64,000 bases of DNA, from positions 186,001 through 250,000 of the forward strand of contig JAEUBA010000034.1 in NCBI GenBank assembly GCA_018257865.1, read 5' to 3'. The stretch is from Stereocaulon alpinum. Taxonomy: Eukaryota > Ascomycota > Lecanoromycetes > Lecanorales > Stereocaulaceae. Every line of letters starts with the position of its first letter. Position 1 is the stretch's first letter. The notes beneath the pieces are model-generated. The model worked only from the letters and a program-made list of their open reading frames with translations. It did not search any database and was not told the DNA's origin. Below are positions 12,121 through 24,682 of this stretch, piece by piece. The position numbers were made by a program, and so were the translations under genes.

Positions 12121-15100
12121 ATGGACCTTGACCCACTCTCTGTCATTACTCCTGCTCGGGTTAAAGTGCTGTTGCTACCCATTGGCCATGTCAGACAATC
12201 AAGATTTGAGGGGTTTGTAGCAAGACTGCAGCGTGTCAACGTGGTGCGCCTGGGAGATGTCAGTCCCGATAGTAGACCGCACAGGAGTAGGCTACCGCCT
12301 GCATATGTACGCTTGTGGACATAACTGACCACGTTCATAGCTATGTTCTCTCCCTTGGCCTTTCCAGAAGGGCTTGTCCTCTATGACCTATCAACCACCC
12401 TTCCTCCCCCATCCCACTTGGCCTTAGCCCCCTTCGAAACATATAGAGAGCCTCTTGTGGTCGTAGGTATAGCTGACGGAAAGGGCCTGGGAGCTGATGT
12501 TGCCAAAGAGAACGATTCGAGGCGAGGGACAGAGTCAAGTTCTGGCGTTGAGGAACATGATTCTAATAGTAACGCCAAAGAATCCCTATCACGCGACCTT
12601 CACGATATACAACGAGGGTATCCAAGGGCATTAGTTCATCAACTGTTGGTCTTCGACCATGATACCTCGCCGTTGCCAAAGGGTGTACATCCCGTCCCGT
12701 CTCCAGAGAGATCGAGAACCACTACTGTCAAGACTGTCATGTGCGATTTGACCTCTCGTCTCCTAGCGGAGATGACTACTTATGCAAAGTCATTGCAAGC
12801 TCTTCCTACATTGGAGTCTCCAAGAGTACCCACAGGATCTGCTGTTTTCAACGGAAGTGTCTCTGCACTGCCAGCTCACATGGCGGGCTCGTCGAGAACT
12901 GGATCGGTAATTGAAAACCCAAGGTCATTTTCACCAGTCGATGATCGTCCGAACCCCAGTCATCGAATGTCGATGCCAGTACACATGCCATCAGGACCAG
13001 TGTCACGATCTTCTACCCCTGACGGTCGAGCTACGTCTCCACCAAATGGCGTACGAACCCCTCCCACAACCTTCAATGAGATTAATGGATCTTCTGCATC
13101 TCAGTCACCGCCAAAGTCATCAAGTCATGTGACTTCCAGAGCAGGAAGTCGAGACAGAGTCTCTGCGAATGGCATTGGAGCCAGCAGTCTTGGAGAGCGG
13201 GAAAGAAACAAGGGCAAAGGCCGTATAGGTGTAGTGATTGGCGCAATGTATCTGCTCGCTGGGCGATGGCCTGACGCGGTAAAGGAGTTAGTACAAAGTG
13301 CCACAATTGCTAGGGGCAACAGCGACTACGTTTGGCATGCTAAGGCTATGGACTACGTTCTGGTCTGTCTTTTGATGTACGCCTGGGCGGGTATGGATTT
13401 TCGTGTAAGCCTCCTCGAAATAGATGAAATCGATCTATATAAGATGGTCACACACTATGAAATGAAGCTGAGGCGTCCAGATACCCGATATATTTTTTCC
13501 AAACATGGAAAGACTCAGAGCAGGCGCTTCCATAAAGTCCACTCACTCTCCATCTAATAGCTTGCCTGAATTAACTGGCAGAAAGTCTCTCGATCCAGCA
13601 GACCGCGCTGCTAATCTCCGAACCCTTACTGGTCTTCTACCTGATCTCACAAACAATATCCTGAACCTCTATTCGCGAGCCTGGACTTTCACAGATGACA
13701 AGATTCCCCCATTATCATTTTCTCAGTCTGCCATCCGCTTTGCCAAGCTCCTCAGCGCCATACACCTCTCGAATGGGTCTCTGGATGATGTCCTTCTAAG
13801 ACACATCGTCCTCAACGCTGAGCTCCCTCAAGAGCAGGGACCACCCCCAGGAACACCACCCTTCCTATCCAAAGGGGAGCTTGTCGGTCTATTGTTTCGT
13901 GCATACCCCAGACCAATCACAGAATCGCTATTGTCCATCGCAGATTATACTGCAGTCCTTGCTGGCATCGCTTCTGTACTCTCCGAGCTGGGCTACCATC
14001 GGAAGAAGGCACTGGTACTGAAAGAACTCCTTTCCGGTCTCCTACCTGCGCTAGTAAAAGCTAGGAAAGACGGTGCAGCTGAGATGGGCGTTCATCCTGC
14101 TGCAAATCTTGCTTCTTTACAAGCGACAGTCAGAGCAATCCCCTTGGATTGCACTAGCGTTACGCCTGACGACTCTGAGCAAGGCATGCAACATCTACTC
14201 GCCCTTGTTTGTCACGCTTATGGTATTAGATCACCCAAAGCTGTTGGTGATCATAGCTCAGTGATGGCTCCGATCCGGAGTGAGAAGACATCACTCCCCT
14301 CATCTACTCCGACGGCTGGTCCATCAACTGAAGCAGTGGTCGCCCGAATTGTAGAACAGGCATTAGCAAGGTTTTCTGGATTCCAGGATCTGAAGATCAA
14401 CGTGCTGATGTCGTGCATCAACATATGCGAAGCTCTGCCCGATCTCAGTGGTGCTCTACGCTACTCTGCAGACCTTTTGCGAGTAGCAGGAAGCGGCATT
14501 GCACCAGGACCGGACGATAGTGATGGCTCACCTGAGCTGCCGATCGAGGAACAAGTCCGGCTTGCCAATAACATTTCCCGTACGCTTAGTGCGGCACGGC
14601 AGCTTGGACTTGAGCACCCGGAAGCTGAGTATTGGGATGATTTCATGGTCAGAGGCATTGAGATCATGGATGCCAGTCAGCCGAAGAGTCTACTACAGCA
14701 TGCGAAGTCTGAGCTGGACATCGTGGAAACGATGGATGCTAAAACGGAGCGGAACCCTTTTATCTACAATCCGTTCATAAAGCCAAAAGCTCTAGCCGTT
14801 GCAGAGCCTATACTAGTCGCTCATGAGGAGACATCATTCCGCGTGACATTGCAGAATCTCTACGACTTTGATCTCGTGATAGAGCGGTTGAGACTTAAAT
14901 CAGAGGGGGTACCATTTGAATACTCGACCCAGGCTACAACGATTGGCCCCTACAGAACGCAGACTCTTCTCTTGAGCGGAACACCGCAATCAGGTGGGCC
15001 CTTGACTATCCGAGGATGCACTGCCAAGATCAGAGGTTGCCGTGAACGAAGCTTCACCACCTTCAGCGAGCCATGGGCATTGAAACCGGACGTGAAAGGG

Positions 15101-16795
15101 AGGCATGTGCAGTCGACGTCGAAGCTACGCCCAGGCTCTACCACCTCAGACTCTACTAAAGGCAAGACATATCGTCCTCCAAAAGGACCTACTGCTATGA
15201 CACTTGCGCTGAATGTTATCAGTGCTCAGCCTAATGTTGCTTTGAAATCAATCTCCCTTCCGCAGTCAGCTTTGATGCTCCTCGAAGGGGAGACCAGCAG
15301 ATTTACCATCACCCTCCAGAACACATCTTTAACGACTCCTGCCGATCTACTACTGCTCTCATTCGATGACTCGACGGCCTCTCAGCGACAATCGGCAATA
15401 TTGAACAAGGAGCTCTCAGCTGTCGAATTACACGAGCTTGAGCATGCTGCAGCGCACAAGCAGTCCTTCCAATGGCTTCGCAAAGACAAGGACAAAGACC
15501 TTAAGCTGTCTCCTGGAGAAGAGACAACGCTCGAAATCAAAGTAGTAGGGGTGCCAGGCCTGTCATATGGCACGATCCAGGTCGATTACGGCTACCTTGG
15601 TGTTCCGAGGGCAGAGATCAAAGACCATTTCTTCACCCGGCAGCTTGTTATTCCCATCACAGTCACTGTCAATACAAGCATAGATCTCGTACGCAACGAC
15701 ATAGTCACTTTGCCTAGCGACCTTTCATGGCCGAAGGAATCGCAGGGAGTCCAAGACTCTCACGAGAACGAAGATTCTACCGCCCAAATACCCCCCACAT
15801 CCACCAGCAACCTCAAACCCCTCCTCAACCTTATCAGCCATCCTTCCACGCCCCAACCGCGCGCCCTCTTTCTTATCGACCTCCGCAACTCCTGGGCGAA
15901 CACTCTAACACTCACCCTCACACTCTCCTCTCCCTCCTCGCCTTCTACGAACTTACAACCATTTACACACATCCTCACCCTCAGCCCAGCGAAAACTCAC
16001 CGCATCCCTCTCCCACTTCCCCGGCTCCACCTTCCTAACGCCCACGCCCCCATCCCATCCCTCAATCCAGCCAACAAGCGTCAATTCGTTGTCTCCGCTA
16101 CCAAAATCTCTCCAGAAGTTGAGCGAGCCATGCGAGAAGCATTCTGGTATCGCGAAGCCGTGCTAGAGCGCGTGAGCGCTACGTGGAGGGAAGAAAGTAC
16201 TGGAAGAAACGGGGTCGTGGACTTGAGAGGGATAAGCTTGATACCGCAGATGATCTCGTCCCTCAAGCTCGAAGATCTTGATATCCAAATGTCCGTCACC
16301 AGCACCGAACCCGGCACAGGTGAGGGTGTAGTCAAGCAGCTCACCCCTTCCAAATTCTCTGTCCCAACATCCATATTCCTCACTTTAACAACGACACTCT
16401 ACAACCGCTCTTCGTCCCCCATCCACCCCTTACTACGTCTGCAGCCCTCACTAGCGGATCAACCGCAGAACATAGCGCTTGATCTCAGCAAGCGGCTGCT
16501 CGTCAATGGCGTTCTACAGCGTGCTCTTCCTACGCTAGGATCGGGGGAGAGGAGGGATGTAGAGACGGGCTTCTGTGTGCTTAGTGCTGGTGTTTACGAG
16601 TGGGGTGCTACTGTTGAGGAGGTAAGGGTTTCTGGCAAGGCTGTGGAGAGAGAGGGAAGAGGGAGGGCGGCGACGGGGGAGTTTGATTTGCTTGCTGATG
16701 TGGGGAGGAGGGTTTGGCATGGGGAGGAGAGGTGTGTGGTTGTTGCCAAGGATGAGTATGAGGATGGGAATAGAGATGGGGGTGAACAGGAGTAA
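12121..16795 (+). CDS. TRS120: TRAPPII complex subunit Trs120 (TRAPPC9/NIBP family)
   Basis: Exons 12121-12286, 12341-13404 and 13481-16795 give 1514 residues. The introns (54 and 76 nt) both restore family sequence: SRPHRTMFSPLAFPEG across the first and MDFRIPDIFFPN across the second. The start MDLDPLSVITPARVKVLLLP and the block RLGDVSPDSRPH are characteristic of fungal Trs120. Trs120 is a TRAPPII-specific subunit and helps direct the Rab GEF activity to Ypt31/32 (Rab11) at the late Golgi. Residues about 130-300 are Ser/Pro-rich and probably disordered, with the repeat-rich helical core after that and beta-sandwich-like segments in the C-terminal half. The frame is intact and the length normal for filamentous ascomycetes. 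Long antisense frames inside it are shadows. Confidence 0.92.
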
Positions 16796-18234
16796 GGAGA
16801 TGAGATATGGAGGGAGGGCTGATACCCTAATGTTGATTTTGTTTCCTCAGTGACACTGGCGTTATGTGAGGTTCAGAGAACTCCGAGCATTATCAGGGTC
16901 CTCAGCACTCATCACGTCGGAAATCTCAAACTCCCACTTTTGGTCTAATTTTCTGTTGGGATCCCGAAAGTCCGATAGGGATCAAAGCACCTGACAAATC
17001 TTCTCGCCTGAAGCCTTCACACAGTCTCCGACGCCTGTACAATACTTCATTTCCGGGAGTGATTGTCAGGATTGCGTGATAGTCCGAACCTTGAACAATG
17101 CCGACCCTAGCAGAAGGTTTGCATACTATTATACACTTTAATCATGCTAGTGGACTAGCCGGACGTACTATTATACTTAGCTAACCAGCTTAGTACTTTT
17201 CTTCATGCAGGGTCAAACGCGTAAGTTGGGAGAAGACAGGGAATAAAATTTGGAGCAGGAGATTCCGCGCTAAGTGTTGAGCTCCTAGCGTTGATATTGC
17301 CAAGCCTTAGCTGAAGATCACAAAACATGAGGGAAGGCCCAACAGCGTCTAGGAATTTCATGGCTTCTAATTCTGATCTCTGGAATTGCTCACTTATGAG
17401 TACAGGAGTAGTAGATTGTAATACTAGCGTACAGCATTTGCTGCACTGATCGGGACAGCCTTGCCGGATGATAGCATCGAAGCAAGGGAGTAGGTAGCCT
17501 TGTATGTGCAAGGCTTTTGCAAGATAAAAGCGTGTTAGACTAAGCAAGCCGCAACACCGTTTAAGCCATAAGCGAGATGGTAATCTGGTTCTGGGGAGTG
17601 GGGAACTTCGACTTCTGGGGGCCTCTTGAAGGAGGCTTCACTCCTCTGGGCTGTAACAGTAGGAAAAATCGCCTCACTAAGTCGGAACGCGTATCAGACA
17701 CCTCGGTCCAAGCGGGCCGGAGATTGCTTGGACAAATATTCCCGCTGCTGTACAGCCGGATTAGGTATGGTGAATCCCGAGCCTTGTCTAGCTTGCCTCC
17801 TAGCTCAGCGTCCGCAAGTATATCTTTCACCTGATATCTTCTCTCCTCACCTTCTCTTCCCCTCTTTACATCTCGTTCCTCTGCTTTAGCAACAGCAGCG
17901 TTGATCTTGAGCTCTTGTATGCCTCCATCCCCCTGCCCGTTGTACCTTCCCCAGACTGATAGGCATAGCACAACTTCATCACACCAGCACCATTACTATC
18001 ACTCACGCTCCCTCTCTTGGCAACAGCAACGTTGATCTTGGGCTCTTGTATGCCTTCTTTCCCCTGCCCGTTGTATCTTCCCCAGACTGATAGACATAGC
18101 ACAACTTCATCACACCAACATCACTACCATCACTCACGCTCACCGTCGAATCATCGCACCCGAGTAAGTTCCCCACGGCTTCCCTCCAAAGACCGAGACC
18201 CGAAACCTACTAACAGCCATGGCAGGCTCTTGCA
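16796..18234. other. intergenic with tandem duplication
   Basis: 1.4 kb separating TRS120 from the F-box-like gene. Its right part carries the 131-bp-period duplication listed separately. The left part has no supportable gene. Two TACTATTATAC words occur near 17125 and 17165, and nothing else stands out. Confidence 0.4.
17891..18143. repeat. tandem direct duplication, 131-bp period
   Basis: Copy 1 starts at 17891 (AACAGCAGCGTTGATCTT) and copy 2 at 18022 (AACAGCAACGTTGATCTT). Both run about 122 nt and end in ACTCACGCTC (18001 and 18132). By hand count they differ at about 12 positions, mostly C/T or G/A transitions. Copy 2 ends about 90 bp before the start codon of the F-box-like gene, so the repeat lies in its promoter or leader. 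Confidence 0.85.
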
Positions 18235-19495
18235 ATGGACGATAGCACCCCCCAAATCGGGCATCATATGTCCACCGTCGTTGTGCCCAAAGGTCGTAGC
18301 CCGACGAGTCGTACCTACATCGGGTATGCAACCTCATCGTCTTCAAGCACGATAGTCTTGCCTGCTAACAATGCGTGCAGCAATAAGGAAATCGTTTCGG
18401 ACACGATCAACAACACCACCGCGGTCAACGACCAGTCTTCGTCTGACCCCGCGTTCGCCATGATCAATGAGAGCAGCAATGAGTACGATACCTCTTTCCT
18501 TTCTGGTGAAATGGACTTGCCTGCTGACATCCCATGTAGCACGCATATGCAAACCTACGTTATGGCCAAAGGGGCGTCGACTAAACCCAAGTCACTTGCA
18601 GAAGCCGAGGTAACCACCGACAAAGGTGTCCCAGCATCGGCTATCACCCGCTTTCCCATGGAGGTCATTGGACGGATCATCAAGTATTGCATGACACCAA
18701 ATGGCGGCAAATTTGAGATGCCCGGACTCACAACGGCTGAATACAAGCCTGGTATCAACACGAAAGTCCTCCTTGCCAAGTAAGCCTCTTCTTTGCCGGG
18801 TTTTTAGTCGAAGCTAACTCCTTGACTCCCGCAGCCGTGCGTTCTATCATGAAGCGCGCAAATGGTTGTTACACAACATCTTCGTCATCAGCGATTATGG
18901 CTCAGACTTGCAGAGATTGGCGACATCAAGCTCTCTTACACGCTGCCGTCTTGACGGGTGTGCTACAAGCATACCCGTTTTTCACACTTTAGTACTCAAC
19001 ATTGGTGACACCTGGGCCATGTCCAGGTACGCAGAAGGAAAGATGCATGCCTTCGCATGCGCGTTGAAGTACTTGCGTGAGCCGCTTAATGTCAAGACGT
19101 TGTTTATCAATTTTAAACAAGCTTGCTTTGTAAGCCCGGTGGCGGATGCTGATACCGTTCTGCGCTGGTTTTCGGATTGCCTGGTCAAACTCAAAGTCTC
19201 GAAGTTCTTTATTCTTCAGGGCCTTGATATACATCTCTACCTTGACATCCGCCAATTCGCGAAGAAGCTCGGTATGAAATGTCAACCGATAACGTCAACA
19301 TTCCACCCGCGTTACCTTCTCGAATACGAGAGCGGTTTCGTTGAGATGGTAGAAGGGCGTTACGCCTGCGTATACGTGCCAACAACCATACCAAGCGAGA
19401 TCGATCCTCAACCTGGGCAGACGATTGAAGACGCCAAGGCCGCGTTCCTGGTGTACAAGGACACGGAGCAGGGGATTGACGTCTATCCGTGGTGA
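18235..19495 (+). CDS. F-box-like fungal protein of unknown function
   Basis: Exons 18235-18779 and 18835-19495 (55-nt intron GTAAGC...GCAG) give 401 residues. The first 130 residues are Ser/Thr-rich and likely disordered. From about residue 137 the sequence ITRFPMEVIGRIIKYCM resembles the start of fungal F-box-like domains. It continues as INTKVLLANRAFYHEARK across the splice, a layout I know from many uncharacterised ascomycete proteins. True F-box proteins tether substrates to SCF ubiquitin ligase through Skp1, but that is not shown here. The C-terminal half alternates short strands and helices without a recognised domain. No signal peptide. The first ATG is used; Met12 is an alternative start. 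Confidence 0.65.
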
Positions 19496-19684
19496 TTGTG
19501 GAGGCTTTGGTGACTTGGCTTTGGCTGGCTTCGCTTGTTTTGTCGCAATTGCATGACAGCGACATTAGGTGGATGGATGTTTCTTTTTTCTTCCCTTTGA
19601 CAACGACTCGCTCACTATGGCATCAAGCCCTTTAAAATATGCTTAAGGACTTTCGACACACTTCTTACGCGCTTGCTAAACGCC

Positions 19685-20211
19685 TTACAGGCATTGCTCC
19701 ACTAGTTCAACTGTATCATAGAACACTTCTCTGTTAGACTCATGTTGTTTCAATCCGAAACCGATGATCACTGTTCTCTTCTCTTCAGGGTTCCTCGTGA
19801 CAATGGCACTGGCAATTTGTGTAGCGTATAATTGACCCACAGTCTCTCGCTCCGACGTGGATCCTCCTAGGAGTGTCTTCGGTGTAAGGTGGGCCATGGG
19901 TAGGAGGGCGTCCTCGTTACTACCAGAGGGTAGATACTGGTCTGCAAAGCTGGGGGTGGGAGAGTCGAGAGGTACGTGGATCTAGCATGCTGGTCAACAA
20001 TTGCAGCTGCCATACAGACCCTTCACAACAATACCCAATGTGCAAGGCGCCCGTCTTGTGTAATTGTGATCATGATCTTGTCGGAAAACGTCGTCGAGGT
20101 CACATCAGTGAGTATGCCACCAATCATGCTGGCTGCCTGCTTGAAATTGGCCGGGAAGGAAGGCTGCATGGCGGGGATCTGAGGCGATTCTGGCGCCATT
20201 GAAAGAGGCAT
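19685..20211 (-). CDS. proteasome assembly chaperone 3 family protein (Pba3/Poc3/Irc25-like)
   Basis: Exons 20035-20211 and 19685-19981 (intron 19982-20034, GTATTG...CTAG) give 157 residues. TDVTSTTFSDKIMITITQ with DGRLAHW before the splice, and LLGGSTSERETVGQLYATQI after it, are PAC3-family hallmarks. In yeast and mammals this chaperone pairs with PAC4 and assists alpha-ring assembly of the 20S proteasome in the cytosol. The splice recreates HWIHVPLDSP in frame. The upstream in-frame extension to 20316 is not family-like, so I chose MPLSMAPES at 20211. Length fits. Its 5' end faces DHR1 across about 720 bp. Confidence 0.82.
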
Positions 20212-20929
20212 GATAGCCAGCTCATTAGCAGTACTCAATCCTGACTTGAAGGAGATCCTTGGATATGTAGGTGTAAGGCAAGGTAGATGGTGAAAGGCAC
20301 GAGATGTCGTTGGCACAAGCTTCTCTGGAAAACTTTAAATTAGATTGGGCGCCGGCGAGGTCCCACTACTGAACATCTAGAGACATTCAGGTACAGTAAA
20401 TAACTTGCCAAACATCCATCTACATGATTGTCCCCTCCAAAGAAAGCTATTACCTATCTATCTGACTGCTATTTGTGACACGGTCTGCAAGTATCTCTAC
20501 ACCTTGCCAAAGTCCGTGTGCCAGTAATTCTTCTCTAGCCACATAGAGCTCCACAAAGATAAGGAACAGATGATAAGAGCTATGCAGAAGGCATAGTCAC
20601 AACTGTGGAAGAACACTTCCTCGTCGTTCAAGCAATTCTTCTGCGTCAGAGTCCACCGAAGCCCCAACTTACAAGGGTTTCCTGTGAACGTTACCCCTTG
20701 AAACCCAACAAGCATACACAGCCCGGTCATTCAATGGCTCATCATATAAATGAGACCAATCAAGGACCCGAATCATTGACGTTAAAGACCTAGAACAACG
20801 AGCATGCAAAAGCAAAGTATGCAGATGCCGTAGTATTAGCGTCATTGTCAAAGTCGGAGCCAGAAGTCGAACGCTAGGACTCCCCACGTAAAAGGTCTTG
20901 AATAGCTGCTACACTCACGGACCTCCAGA
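20212..20929. promoter_or_regulatory. divergent promoter region, PAC3-like gene / DHR1
   Basis: 718 bp between divergent start codons of a proteasome-assembly and a ribosome-biogenesis gene. No coding sequence is supported. Regulatory function is inferred from position only. Confidence 0.35.
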
Positions 20930-23900
20930 ATGCCTAAGTTCGTGCCAAGGGAGCGGAAGCACAAGGTGAGGCGAAGACTCGAAGAAATTTGCATAGGGGA
21001 TGGTAACGGCGCATTGAGACCAGATCCCAATGCTATAGAAACCTTGCTAGGTACTACGACGGAGAGAGATCTCCAAAGGCAGGCCACGAAAGATGCTCTA
21101 CGTGCTCAACAACCGAGAATGTCGGGCAAGAAGCAGAAGAGACTGGACAAATACATTGTACTAAGTAAACCTGACTTTTCTTAGGGCGATAAAGCTAATG
21201 TTACATACAGGACAGAAAATTGAGAAAAGAAGAAAACGTAGATCTGATCAAGAAGCTTGCAAGTGCCAAAGTCGACACTTCCTCGTTGCAAAGCTCTCGA
21301 AGCCTGGGTTCCATCAAGCCCTCGAAGCGGGGAGCCGCTGATATCAATGAACGAAACCTTCTTCATCGAGACCAGGACGACGATGTTGAGAGTGACGATT
21401 CAAGTCTTTCCGATGGGCCTCCACCAAGCAAGACCCTTCGTCTCGACGTCCCAGAGCACAACCAGCCTTCCATCGGAAGTGGCCTTAAAAGGCCATTGGT
21501 TGCTGGCAATGACGGTAATCCTGTCATTAAGAAACGTCGACGCCAGAAGAGAATCAACCCTGCTTCTGCTTCAGAGACTGAGCAGCTACCTTGGGAAGGC
21601 TTCAGCTCAAACAATGGTTCGGAAAAATCTAGCCGATGCTCGGCATCTCCTACCTCGTCCACTCGGACGCAGACTGATCATCATGAGGGCTTTACTGACA
21701 GCTCTGAATTGGACAGCTCTGAGGACTCTTCTGATGACGGCGCTTTCGGAGTTGAGGATGATGAAGGGCGTAAAGAACGGTCGTCTGCCTTCAAGGCATG
21801 GGCATCACAGCAGGTCAACGAGGCAGTGGGATTTACTCCTACAACTCCGAGGCCGACCACAGACAGCCAACTTCAATCAAGTACGAGCGTAGCCAGGCGA
21901 GAAACCCTAAAATTAAGACCGCCCGAACAAGACCCTCTTCCTCCGGAATTGAAAACTAACAGCAGCGCTCGTGACCGAAAAGCCTTCACCGTGGACGTAG
22001 TCCGCTCAGCTGAAATTCAAGAAGCTCGACTAGGCTTACCAGTCATCGCAGAAGAGCAAAAGATCATGGAAGCGATCTACAACAATCCAGTCGTAATCAT
22101 CTGCGGAGCTACTGGAAGTGGGAAAACAACCCAGGTTCCCCAATTCTTATTCGAAGCAGGCTATGGCACATCGGATAGCATCAACCCCGGGATGATAGGT
22201 GTCACTCAGCCTCGAAGAGTAGCTGCAGTGAGTATGGCAAAGCGAGTGGATGATGAGCTGGGTGGCTTGAGAGACAAGGTTGCCCACCAAATCCGCTTTG
22301 ACAGTTCGGTTAGCAACAAGACAGCCATCAAATTTATGACGGACGGTATCCTGATTAGGGAGATCACCAATGATTTCGCACTGCTCAAGTACTCAATCAT
22401 CGTCATCGATGAAGCACATGAGCGGAGTGCTAACACTGATATATTGATTGGGATGGTGAGTAGAATCGTCGACTTGCGGGCTGCTATGAACAAAGAGGAC
22501 GCGAAGGTTAGGCCGTTGAAGATTGTCATTATGTCTGCGACGTTGCGAATTACAGACTTCCTGGAGAACCCAAACCTCTTTCGGAATGGCAAACCCCCAC
22601 TGATACAAGCAGAAGGCCGCCAATTTCCCGTTGCCACCCACTTCTCACGACGAACCCAAAGAGACTACGTTGATGAAGCGTTCCACAAGGTCTGCAGAGG
22701 CCACAAGAAGCTCCCACCTGGTGGTATGCTTGTATTTTTAACAGGACAGAATGAGATCACTACTTTGGCCAAGCGACTGAAGGATGCATTACCAAATACT
22801 CACGGCTCTCACACTGGGCACAAGGTACGGATTGCGGCTAGCGAAGCACCTTTAGAGACGGAGGACATGGAGCTCGGCATGGGCATGTCTCTGTATGACG
22901 AGTTGGAGGAGAACAACGACGAAGATGAAGAAGATCTATCTGACGAACTAGATGACAAGGCATTCGAAGTGGAGGACAAGTCACCTGCCTCTTCACAGGT
23001 CCATATCATTCCTCTCTACTCTCAGCTACAAATCAAAGACCAGCTGAAGGTCTTCGAGAAGCCTCCAGAGAACGCCAGGCTTATTGTTCTTGCCACCAAC
23101 GTAGCCGAGACGAGTCTGACAATTCCCGGCATTCGGTACGTATTTGATACAGGACGTGCGAAGGACAAAAGATATGACGAGCAGACCGGCGTCCAAAGCT
23201 TTGAGGTGGGCTGGATCAGCAAAGCAAGCGCGAGCCAACGTGCAGGCCGTGCAGGCCGAACGGGACCGGGGCATTGCTACAGACTATACTCTTCAGCTGT
23301 CTACGAGCGAGACTTTAAGGAGCATGCGGAACCTGAGATATTGCGAATGCCCGTTGAAGGAGTTGTACTACAGCTGAAGAGCATGGACTTGCAATATGTT
23401 GTGAACTTTCCATTTCCAACGCCTCCAGATCGGCAGAGTCTTGCGAAGGCTGAGAATTTGCTGAGCTATCTCGGTGCTGTATCACCTGAAGGGAAGATTA
23501 CTAGTATCGGACACCAGCTGTCACATTATCCTCTCTCACCGCGATTCTCTAAGCTGCTTACAATCGGCCACCAGCATAAATGTACGCCTTACACAGTCGC
23601 CCTAGTTGCAGCTCTAGCAACACCGAACCTCTTCATCCCTGAAAATCAACTCGGTCTTACTGCACCTAATCAATCAGAAATCTACACCAACGAAGACCGC
23701 CTTGCAGACGAAGCCCGTACAAAGCTCAGAAGCGCCTACAACCACGCCCACCACCTCTTTAGTCGCAACTCCTCCACTTCCGATGCCCTCAAAGCCCTCA
23801 CAGCCCTGTGTGCCTACGCCTACGCTCCCTCCAAGGACGACTTTTGCAAAGAGATGTTTCTCTCCCCCAAATCCCTCCACGAAGCTAGCAATCTCCGCTC

Positions 23901-24543
23901 TCAACTCACAACTATAGTCCACAACAACAATTCAACCGCCTTCCCCTCAGCCCTCCCACTCCCACTCCCCACTCCATCCAAAACCCAAATCTCAGCCCTC
24001 CAGCAATTCACCGCCGCAGCATTCATAGACCAAATCGCCATCCTCGCCTCCTCTTCTCCATCCCCGCCAGACCTCCCTCGCAAACCTACCCGCGCAATAG
24101 ACGTGCCCTACCTTCCGCTCTTCCCCATTAACACCAAGCGCCGAGCTGATACTGATATCATCGACGTAGCAGTCTTTATCCACCCTTCCTCTGTCCTCGC
24201 TCACATGGCAGTCAAGAGTCTACCCACCTACATCGTCTACAGCCATCTTCAGCGCAGCACCCCTGCTACTATCGAGGGAGCGAAGAAGCCGAGGACGAGA
24301 ATGCATGCGCTTACGGCTGTGACGGGGAAGCAGATTGCTGGTCTAGCGAAGGGGACGCCGTTGTTGGTCTATGGGAAGCCGATTGGGAAGATTGAGGAGG
24401 GAGAGGGGAGGACGAGGACGTGCTGGGTTGTGCCGAGCTTGGTTGGTGAGAAGGGAAGTTTGGGGTGGCCGTTGCCGGCGCAGAAAGTGCTGCAGAGGAA
24501 GGATGCGAAGGGCGAGTGGGTTGTTGAGAAGGTCATTGGGTAG
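20930..24543 (+). CDS. DHR1: DEAH-box RNA helicase Dhr1/Ecm16 (DHX37 family)
   Basis: Exons 20930-21157 and 21211-24543 (53-nt intron) give 1186 residues. The helicase motifs are all present: GATGSGKTTQVPQF (I, from residue 375), TQPRRVAAVSMAKRV (Ia), DEAH (II, 476-479), SAT (III), NVAETSLTIPGIRYVFDTGR (V) and QRAGRAGRTGPG (VI). An acidic insert with EENNDEDEEDLSDELDD sits between the RecA lobes, and the C-terminal ratchet/OB region ends with FIHPSSVLAH-like sequence. The basic N-terminus with SGKKQKRLDKYIDRKLRKEE matches Dhr1/DHX37, a nucleolar enzyme that displaces U3 snoRNA from the pre-40S/SSU processome. No damage seen. Confidence 0.92.
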
Positions 24544-24682
24544 GCGTTGAATGACATACATGTGCAAATACGATTAGAGAATGTTTGTCCAGCAACATAG
24601 ATTGCAACGAGCTGATCAAAACCATATCTAAATCATAGTAAAATATCTGATCTCATTCATTCATCATAGCGTCTATTTCCAT

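Noticed and set aside
15727..16038. Open + strand frame rich in His/Pro inside TRS120
   Set aside because: It overlaps the conserved TRS120 frame; its composition comes from the C-rich coding strand.
17203..17971. Minus-strand frames next to the tandem duplication
   Set aside because: Part of the translation simply repeats because the DNA repeats; no domain and no supported start.
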